A stretch of 5,931 nucleotides of DNA, taken from an uncultured Campylobacter sp. GTDB taxonomy: Bacteria; Campylobacterota; Campylobacteria; Campylobacterales; Campylobacteraceae. This document shows, one piece after another, positions 1 through 4,112 of the stretch. A program made the position numbers and the translations under genes. Numbering within the stretch: position 1 is the first letter of the stretch; each line of letters starts with the position of its first letter. Under the pieces are notes generated by a model. That model saw nothing but the letters and a program-made list of their open reading frames with translations, was not told where the DNA came from and did no database searches. The stretch lies in NCBI GenBank assembly GCA_938036585.1, contig CALHQN010000087.1, positions 1-5,931 on the forward strand. Direction: 5' to 3'.

Positions 1-50
1 CCTTAAATTTTGCGCTCCTATCTACGGCGACTTTTTATTGTTTTGAGCCG

Positions 51-95
51 CTGCAAAGCCGCGCAAGCTCTAATTTTACGCCGTGCGGCTTGCAG
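51..95. other. bulged GC-rich stem-loop
   Basis: CTGCAA-a-GCCGC (51-62, A57 bulged) pairs with GCGGC-TTGCAG (85-95), giving 11 Watson-Crick pairs. A G63-T84 wobble and a C64-G83 pair extend it, leaving an 18-nt loop. No U-run follows directly on either strand, so it is not a typical intrinsic terminator. It could still mark the end of an upstream gene outside the window. The pairing is read directly; any function is unknown. Confidence 0.4.
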
Positions 96-277
96 TCTGC
101 GAGCAGCCGATTAAATTTAAAACAGGGGCTTTGCTCGCTAGCTTTAAAATTTGCGGCAGCCTTCATAAACAACGCATGAAATTTAGATAAAACTAAAGCA
201 CGTAAATTTCAAGCCTCATTAAATTTCATAAAATTTTCGGTAAAATTCTATGAAATTTGATATTTTGAAAAGATAAA

Positions 278-299
278 ACGAGACGAAATTTCGTCTCGT
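278..299. repeat. 22-bp perfect palindrome in the leader of the first gene
   Basis: The arms are ACGAGACG (278-285) and CGTCTCGT (292-299) around a central AAATTT (286-291). The whole is a perfect inverted repeat. As RNA it would form an 8-9 bp hairpin ending 30 bases before the start codon at 330. As DNA it could be a dimeric operator. No T-run follows, so a terminator is less likely. The symmetry is certain; the role is unknown. Confidence 0.6.
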
Positions 300-329
300 A
301 AGCGTTTAAATTTATGGAGAAATTTTAAG

Positions 330-671
330 ATGGACAGATACGAATACCTGGCTCAAACTAGCGTGCCTTCGGGCTTTGCGCAGGATCAAAACGAGCTTTT
401 GCGCAACTACGACGCCGGAAATCAAAAAGAGAAAAATCTTACTTTTTATCAGCTACTGGTCGTGTATCTGCTGGTGGGATTTGCATTTTTGCTGACGGTG
501 CCTGCGATCTACATCCGTAACGAAATTTACTACATCAGCCGCGATATCGCCGAACTTCGCACTAAGCATGAGGTTTTGCTCGAAGAAAATCGCGCCCTAA
601 ACAACGATATGGAATTTCTGCGCTACAAAAATGAAATTTTAGATCCTCAAAGCGTGCAAGATGGGCGCTGA
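330..671 (+). CDS. small bitopic coiled-coil membrane protein, FtsL/FtsB-like
   Basis: The product is a 113-residue protein with a charged cytoplasmic N-terminus (1-37) and one hydrophobic membrane span at about 38-61 (FYQLLVVYLLVGFAFLL...). A heptad-like coiled coil follows at about 63-104, rich in Leu, Ile, Glu and Arg, and then a short tail. N-in topology with an extracytoplasmic coiled coil is the architecture of the FtsL/FtsB/DivIC division proteins, which bridge to FtsQ and FtsWI. I recognise the architecture only, not a diagnostic motif, so another bitopic coiled-coil protein is possible. The start is supported by GGAGA at 316-320, nine bases upstream. The last 11 bases overlap the rmuC-like gene in another frame, so the two are almost certainly co-transcribed and probably translationally coupled. 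No other division gene is in the window. Confidence 0.8.
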   Translation: MDRYEYLAQTSVPSGFAQDQNELLRNYDAGNQKEKNLTFYQLLVVYLLVGFAFLLTVPAIYIRNEIYYISRDIAELRTKHEVLLEENRALNNDMEFLRYKNEILDPQSVQDGR

Positions 672-1731
672 GGCGATTTTTTTCGCTGCGTTTGCCGTCT
701 TTGCGGCGCTGGTGATCGTTTTGCTGGCGGTGCTGTTTTTTCAGACTCGCCGCGCAAGCGATGCAAACGCCGCACTTGCCGCACTTTTGCAGGAGAGGCT
801 GAGCGCGCAGGATGCAAAATCAAGCGCCGAGTTTTTTAAGCTGAGCCAGGATCTGAAGGACGGCTTTACCGATAAATTTTATTATTTTAATAAGGCTTTA
901 AGCGAGGGATTGCAGCGCCAAAACAGCGCGCTTAGCTCAAATTTAAACTCGCTTCAGCAGGGCTTTAGCGGCGTAGCGCAAAACCTCGCGCGGATGGGCG
1001 AGCAAAATAAAGCTTCGCTTCAGGTGCGCGATGAAATTTCGCGATTAAATGCGATCTTGGGCAACGTCAAGCTGCGCGGAAATTTCGGCGAGTACCAGCT
1101 GGAGCGGATCCTAACTACACTTTATGGACAAAACTCCGCATTTTACGAGCTTCAAAAGCACCTGCCAAACGGTAAGATCGCAGATTGCGCGCTTCGCATC
1201 GGATCAGATAGGATTCTTTGCATCGATTCGAAATTCCCGCTTAGCAGTTATGAAAGGATCGTGGCCGCCTCTACCGCAAAGGACGCCGCAGCGCTTGCAG
1301 GCGCACAAAAGGAGCTTGCGAGCGATATGAAAAAGCACATCGCGGACATTGCCGCAAAATACATCGCTCCGCCGCAAACCGCGGATTTTGCGGTGCTTTT
1401 TCTGCCTAGCGAGGCGGTTTTCGTTTATGCGTGCGAGAAGCTGCCGCAGGTGCTGGAGCTTAGCGCGCAAAACGGCGTGTTTCTGGCCTCTCCGACGACG
1501 CTGCTGGCGCTTTTGGGCACGATCCGCGCGTTTTTAAAAGATGAGGCGCTCGCTACGAACATCAAGTTGGTAAAAGATGAAATTTACGCGCTTAGCAAGG
1601 AGTTTGAAACGCACGCCAAACATGCGGCTTTGCTGCAAAGCTACGCGGCGAAATTTAACGAGCAGGCGGAAATTTTAAATAAAAACGCAAGGTCGCTAAA
1701 GGCTCGCTTCGACAAGCTTAGCGAAATTTAG
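661..1731 (+). CDS. rmuC: RmuC-family membrane-anchored DNA recombination protein
   Basis: The 356-residue product has an N-terminal membrane anchor (about 5-27), a long helical/coiled-coil stretch (about 35-135) and an RmuC domain (about 136-335). Family signatures are RGNFGEYQLE (139-148), CIDSKFPL (187-194), FLPSEAVF (247-254) and ASPTTLLALL (276-285). RmuC proteins are nuclease-fold proteins linked to limiting inversions and rearrangements at short inverted repeats; the biochemical activity is poorly defined. E. coli RmuC is about 475 residues, so this is a short version, mainly lacking the long C-terminal tail. The start ATG overlaps the end of the preceding gene by 11 bases and has no clear Shine-Dalgarno sequence (AGCGTGCAAG precedes it), which suggests translation by coupling. 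The membrane segment begins right after this Met, so no later start is sensible. Composition is Ala-rich and GC-richer than the flanking non-coding DNA. Confidence 0.9.
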   Translation: MGAEAIFFAAFAVFAALVIVLLAVLFFQTRRASDANAALAALLQERLSAQDAKSSAEFFKLSQDLKDGFTDKFYYFNKALSEGLQRQNSALSSNLNSLQQGFSGVAQNLARMGEQNKASLQVRDEISRLNAILGNVKLRGNFGEYQLERILTTLYGQNSAFYELQKHLPNGKIADCALRIGSDRILCIDSKFPLSSYERIVAASTAKDAAALAGAQKELASDMKKHIADIAAKYIAPPQTADFAVLFLPSEAVFVYACEKLPQVLELSAQNGVFLASPTTLLALLGTIRAFLKDEALATNIKLVKDEIYALSKEFETHAKHAALLQSYAAKFNEQAEILNKNARSLKARFDKLSEI

Positions 1732-1935
1732 CGCTTTAGCGCCCCCTCTCCTTCTTTTTGATCTTTTAAATTTTGGGTCTTTGAGCTTTAAATTTAGCCT
1801 AAATTTAAGGATTATAACTTAGAGTTTCGGTGCAGATTTGGTTTGCGCCGCAACGCAGTTTTTTAAATTTTAAACGGCGCAGCTTAAAATTTAGATATGC
1901 GCGTAAAGCCGATTAACGAGCGGACTTAAATTAAA

Positions 1936-2042
1936 GCGGTGCGGCTTAAGATCGTATACCAAATGCGTTTGCTTCGGCGATACTTTACTTAGAAAACAAG
2001 GACTTCGCAAGCTACGGTTTAAAATTCTAAAATCCGCACCGC
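1936..2042. repeat. 9-bp inverted repeat GCGGTGCGG / CCGCACCGC
   Basis: GCGGTGCGG at 1936-1944 is matched exactly by its reverse complement CCGCACCGC at 2034-2042, with 89 bases between. Further direct copies of the word lie at 2415-2423 and 2541-2549, and a one-mismatch variant (GCGGCGCGG) at 2512-2520. The repeats are read directly; whether they form a long-range stem is inference. Confidence 0.5.
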
Positions 2043-2056
2043 GAAGTATGGCTTGT

Positions 2057-2104
2057 AGCGCTTTTGAGCTCTAGGCTCGGTGTAACATACGAGCTCGCGA
2101 CGCT
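2057..2104. other. two-part stem-loop
   Basis: AGCG (2057-2060) pairs with CGCT (2101-2104), and GAGCTC (2066-2071) pairs with GAGCTC (2091-2096). An internal loop of 5 and 4 bases separates the two stems, and the terminal loop is 19 bases. It lies directly after the 1936-2042 inverted repeat. There is no evidence of transcription or conservation, so it may be chance pairing in repeat-rich DNA. Confidence 0.25.
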
Positions 2105-2279
2105 TAAAATTTAAAGATCAGTATGACGCATAAATTTAGCGGTGCTTTAAAATTTCAAAACCTAACGCGGCACGGGTCTGTGGGCACAGCGCTTTAATTC
2201 GGGAGCCGACTGCGACGTGAAATTTTAAAATCGAGCGCGGCGGGCGCGATTATAAAATTTAGCATGGATTTAAACCGAC

Positions 2280-2297
2280 TTCCGAGCGCGGAATTTT
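2280..2297 (+). other. short hairpin followed by TTTT
   Basis: TTCCG (2280-2284), loop AGCG and CGGAA (2289-2293) form a 5-bp stem followed by TTTTAAT. It resembles a minimal intrinsic terminator on the plus strand. The stem is short, and it lies about 550 bases beyond the nearest plus-strand gene, so function is doubtful. Confidence 0.2.
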
Positions 2298-2348
2298 AAT
2301 CGGAGCTGTGAGGATAAAATTTAAATTGCAAAGGTGCAGAATTCAAAT

Positions 2349-2364
2349 CATACCCGCAGGTATG
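2349..2364. other. 6-bp hairpin CATACC-cgca-GGTATG
   Basis: A perfect 6-bp stem (2349-2354 with 2359-2364) closes a 4-base loop, and a T-G wobble can extend it by one pair. It is flanked by AATTT-type sequence. It is too short to assign a role. Confidence 0.25.
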
Positions 2365-2493
2365 GAATTTAAATTAAGGCGGCGAGTATAAATTTAAATT
2401 TGAAATTTAGAAACGCGGTGCGGTTTGACTGAAATTTTACCTTAAAGCGTCTTGCCGTAGGCTCTTAAAATTTCGGCGTGAGACGCAGACGAT

Positions 2494-2562
2494 AGATCGG
2501 AATTTCGGCGCGCGGCGCGGATGGATAAGAATTTTAGCGCGCGGTGCGGCAGATCGGAATTT
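2494..2562. repeat. pair of composite direct repeats
   Basis: AGATCGGAATTT occurs at 2494-2505 and again at 2551-2562. Between the copies, GCGCGCGGCGCGG (2508-2520) recurs as GCGCGCGGTGCGG (2537-2549) with one mismatch. The two words are thus used twice within 70 bases, in changed order. This suggests local duplication and shuffling of repeat units, not chance. Confidence 0.5.
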
Positions 2563-2590
2563 TGTATCACGGCTTTAAATTTCACTGCCC

Positions 2591-2693
2591 GTAAATTTAT
2601 CGCCGTAAATTTGCCCGCTCGTAAATTTATTTGCTTACAAATTCACCTAAGCTTACTCGGCGCACTTTAGAATTTCGCGCGCTCGTAAATTTA
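2591..2693. repeat. cluster of GTAAATTTA repeats
   Basis: GTAAATTT(A) occurs at 2591, 2605, 2621 and 2685, each preceded by C. The longer unit CGCTCGTAAATTTA is repeated exactly at 2616-2629 and 2680-2693. The first three copies are spaced by 14 and 16 bases. There are no constant-length spacers of CRISPR type. Confidence 0.5.
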
Positions 2694-2704
2694 CATCAAA
2701 GATT

Positions 2705-2739
2705 TTAAAATTTATCGCCTACAAATCTGCAATCGCGAT
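2705..2739 (-). terminator. weak candidate terminator of the cbpA-hspR operon
   Basis: Reading the minus strand just past the hspR stop, ATCGC (2739-2735) can pair with GCGAT (2718-2714), leaving a 16-base loop. AAATTTTAAAATC follows. The stem is only 5 bp and the T-run short, so this is a weak candidate. No better hairpin was seen near the end of hspR. Confidence 0.25.
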
Positions 2740-2744
2740 GTGTT

Positions 2745-3050
2745 TCACTCCCCGCTAAGCTCTAAAATTTTAGCCCGTAGCGCCTCGATCTCGCGCTCAT
2801 ATTCGGCGATCTTTTCTTGCAGGCGAAAGATCACGTCCACGCCCGCAAGATTGACGCCGAGCTCCTTTGTGAGATTTAGGATTGTACGTATGCGGTCCAT
2901 ATCGTGCGCCGAGTACAGGCGCATCTTGCCCTCGGTGCGCCCCGGCGTCACGAGCCCTTCGCGTTCGTATTGCCGCAGCGTCTGTGGGTGGATATCCAAA
3001 ACCTTCGCCACTATCGATATGAGATAGACCGGCTCGTCGTAATCATGCAT
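2745..3050 (-). CDS. hspR: HspR, MerR-family heat-shock transcriptional repressor
   Basis: The 101-residue product is a MerR-type regulator. The helix-turn-helix lies at about 10-29 (YLISIVAKVLDIHPQTLRQY), with GLVTPGRT after it, the wing GKMRLYS at 41-47, and a C-terminal dimerisation coiled coil at about 76-99. HspR proteins bind HAIR inverted repeats and repress chaperone genes at normal temperature, and such a site lies upstream of cbpA here. The start is strongly supported: AGGAGG sits seven bases upstream. The gene is 12 bases downstream of cbpA in the same operon, so HspR very likely controls its own synthesis. It is shorter than the roughly 120-125 residues I expect for Campylobacter and Helicobacter HspR, missing the C-terminal tail. 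Reading through the TGA would add only ten residues before the next stop, so a simple nonsense mutation is not obvious. Confidence 0.93.
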   Translation of the reverse strand: MHDYDEPVYLISIVAKVLDIHPQTLRQYEREGLVTPGRTEGKMRLYSAHDMDRIRTILNLTKELGVNLAGVDVIFRLQEKIAEYEREIEALRAKILELSGE

Positions 3051-3057
3051 TTTGGTG

Positions 3058-3065
3058 CCTCCTTA
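3058..3065 (-). promoter_or_regulatory. hspR Shine-Dalgarno fused to the cbpA stop codon
   Basis: On the minus strand the bases read TAAGGAGG. TAA is the cbpA stop (3065-3063) and its last A begins a perfect AGGAGG, seven bases before the hspR ATG. A ribosome finishing cbpA covers the hspR initiation site, which suggests translational coupling that keeps repressor and co-chaperone in proportion. The site is seen directly; coupling is inference. Confidence 0.85.
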
Positions 3066-3944
3066 TAGCTTTTGCAGTGCGTCTTTGACGTCCTCGCCCA
3101 GCGAATCTACGTCGGGTAGGACGACGTTTACCACTGCGTACAGATCGCCTAAAATTTTACTCTTGCGATTTTGCACGCCGTAGCCTTTTAGGCGGTATTT
3201 CTGCCCGTTTTTGGTATTTTTAGCGATCTTTATCGTAGCGCTTTTGCTCGGCGTCGAAATTTCTACCTTTCCGCCGAACAGCGCCGTTTTCAAAGGAATG
3301 TCGATTTTTTTGAAAAGATCGTCGCCTTCGCGGCTGTACTCGGCGCTTGGCGCGATTTTTATCTCTAAAATCAGATCTCCGCTTTGGATGCCTGATTTTT
3401 GCCCCTTGCCTCTGATGCGGAGCTTTTCTCCGGCGTTGATGCCCGCGGGCACTTTAAATTTAACCGTCTCGCCGCCTACGCGCACGCTCATCTCGCCGCC
3501 TTGTATCGCAGTCTCAAAAGGGATTTCGATTGAGCTGTGAGTGTCCAGATCTTGCGTAGCGCCGCCGAATCCGCTAAATCCATCGCCGCCGAAGGTGTTA
3601 AAGCTAAATCCGCCGCGCGAGCCCTTAGAGCCCGTAAAGCCGCTGAAAATGCTATTTATGATGTCGTTTAGATCGCCCATATCCGCAGAGCCCTGCGCGA
3701 AATCGTGGAAATTCTGCCCGCCGAACATCGCGTCGCCGTGGCGGTCATACTGCGCGCGCTTTTTCTCGTCGCTTAAAATTTCATATGCGGCGTTGATCTC
3801 TTTAAATTTATCCTCCGCACCCGCTTCTTTATTGATGTCGGGATGATACTTACGAGCCAGTCTGCGGTAGGCCTTTTTGATCTCGTCCGCGCTTGCGGAT
3901 TTATCCACGCCTAAGGTTTCGTATAAACTGCTTGTGCTTGCCAT
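3063..3944 (-). CDS. cbpA: CbpA-type DnaJ-like co-chaperone (class B J-protein)
   Basis: The 293-residue product has an N-terminal J domain (about 5-70) with the essential HPD at 34-36 and the QYDRHG end at 65-70. A Gly/Phe-rich linker (about 74-130) follows, then two beta-rich substrate-binding domains to the C-terminus ([16 protein letters not shown] in the first; [20 protein letters not shown] starts the second). There are no CxxCxGxG zinc motifs, so it is CbpA-like and not DnaJ proper. It should stimulate DnaK ATPase and deliver unfolded proteins in the cytoplasm. The start is supported by AGAGGA five bases upstream and by the J domain beginning at residue 5. It is the first gene of the operon with hspR, driven by the HAIR-covered promoter. 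In H. pylori, CbpA has been reported to contact HspR and weaken its DNA binding, so feedback is plausible here. The length is normal for epsilonproteobacterial CbpA. Confidence 0.95.
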   Translation of the reverse strand: MASTSSLYETLGVDKSASADEIKKAYRRLARKYHPDINKEAGAEDKFKEINAAYEILSDEKKRAQYDRHGDAMFGGQNFHDFAQGSADMGDLNDIINSIFSGFTGSKGSRGGFSFNTFGGDGFSGFGGATQDLDTHSSIEIPFETAIQGGEMSVRVGGETVKFKVPAGINAGEKLRIRGKGQKSGIQSGDLILEIKIAPSAEYSREGDDLFKKIDIPLKTALFGGKVEISTPSKSATIKIAKNTKNGQKYRLKGYGVQNRKSKILGDLYAVVNVVLPDVDSLGEDVKDALQKL

Positions 3945-3954
3945 TTTGATCCTC

Positions 3955-3970
3955 TAAATTTTAAAATTTA
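3955..3970. repeat. 16-bp AT-only palindrome in the cbpA leader
   Basis: TAAATTTTAAAATTTA is a perfect palindrome between the predicted cbpA transcription start (about 3969) and its ribosome binding site. An AU-only hairpin here could melt with rising temperature, but that is speculation; AT-only palindromes are common in this sequence. Confidence 0.35.
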
Positions 3971-3975
3971 TGCGG

Positions 3976-4005
3976 ATTATATCATAAAACTTTAGTGAGT
4001 GTCAA
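3976..4005 (-). promoter_or_regulatory. sigma70 promoter of cbpA-hspR
   Basis: On the minus strand TTGACA (4005-4000) is followed after 18 bases by TATAAT (3981-3976). TGA directly before the -10 makes it an extended -10. Both hexamers are perfect consensus. Transcription should start near 3969, about 25 bases before the cbpA ATG. A perfect -35 is unusual in Campylobacter, where this box is generally poorly conserved. That fits a strong promoter held down by a repressor. Confidence 0.85.
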
Positions 4006-4010
4006 TCAAG
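3990..4010. promoter_or_regulatory. HAIR-like HspR operator
   Basis: CTTTAGT (3990-3996), a 7-base spacer and AATCAAG (4004-4010) match the HAIR consensus CTTGAGT-N7-ACTCAAG at 6 of 7 bases in each arm with exact spacing. The site covers the cbpA -35 box and the upstream half of the promoter spacer, so bound HspR would block RNA polymerase. The only strong site of this kind I noticed in the window is next to the HspR gene's own operon. Confidence 0.8.
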
Positions 4011-4071
4011 TTTGCTAAATTCCATTTATAAATTTTAATTTTGCGTTAAGAATATATTAGCGGACAAAATT

Positions 4072-4077
4072 TATAAT
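4072..4077 (+). promoter_or_regulatory. probable -10 box of htrA
   Basis: TATAAT lies 35 bases before the htrA ATG, preceded by AT-rich sequence. No -35 hexamer is recognisable at the expected distance (4049-4054 reads AGAATA), as is usual for Campylobacter sigma70 promoters. A second candidate, TATATT at 4053-4058, is weaker. Transcription would start near 4084. Confidence 0.55.
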
Positions 4078-4112
4078 TCCGCCAAAATTTTATTATCACA
4101 AAGGATATAAAA

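Larger units (their letters stand above)
1..329. other. AAATTT-rich non-coding upstream region
   Basis: No convincing gene is seen here. Minus-strand frames are all stopped close to the left edge, and the longest plus-strand frame open from the edge (3-179, 58 codons) has a Cys/Ser-rich composition unlike the genes nearby. The hexamer AAATTT occurs 11 times in 329 bases, roughly once per 30 bases. The region contains a bulged stem-loop (51-95) and a 22-bp palindrome (278-299). It must hold the promoter of the gene at 330, but no clear -35/-10 pair is visible; TAAAAT at 241-246 is the best -10 candidate and is weak. Confidence 0.6.
1732..2744. other. 1-kb repeat-rich intergenic gap between convergent genes
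   Basis: No reading frame of credible length or composition is present, and I see no tRNA or rRNA. The stretch is a mosaic of AT-rich blocks built around AAATTT (22 exact copies) and short GC-rich words such as GCGGTGCGG. A weak GCGC-ttta-GCGC hairpin sits at 1731-1742, overlapping the rmuC stop. An AT-rich inverted repeat (TTAAATTTAG-c-CTAAATTTAA) lies at 1788-1808, extendable to 1786-1810. Either could help end rmuC transcription, but neither has a proper U-run. Other items are listed separately. The gap could be decayed gene sequence, a dispersed-repeat region or a buffer between converging transcripts; the sequence does not decide. Confidence 0.6.

Noticed and set aside
3..179. 58-codon frame open from the left edge
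   Set aside because: Cys- and Ser-rich translation with no domain character, and it contains the 51-95 stem-loop. It is best read as non-coding DNA.
314..328. Four-codon upstream ORF (ATG GAG AAA TTT TAA) just before the start at 330
   Set aside because: The ATG is part of the sequence that supplies GGAGA, the ribosome site for the real gene. It has no ribosome site of its own, so it is probably coincidental.
1731..1764. Terminator directly after rmuC (GCGC-ttta-GCGC then pyrimidine-rich run)
   Set aside because: The stem is only 4 bp and C-rich sequence, not a T-run, follows immediately. It overlaps the stop codon. Not convincing enough for its own feature.
2591..2693. CRISPR-like appearance of the CGTAAATTT repeats
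   Set aside because: Units are too short, spacers are 5-55 bases and uneven, and no cas genes are present.
3211..3846. Plus-strand ORFs of 101 and 109 codons across cbpA
   Set aside because: They are opposite-strand shadows of cbpA; their Pro/Ser-rich translations have no domain and no ribosome sites.
3990..4010. CIRCE element (HrcA operator) resemblance in TTAGTGAGTGTCAA
   Set aside because: GAGTGTCAA matches the right CIRCE arm at 7 of 9 bases, but the left arm TTAGCACTC is absent at the required distance. The HAIR match is much better.
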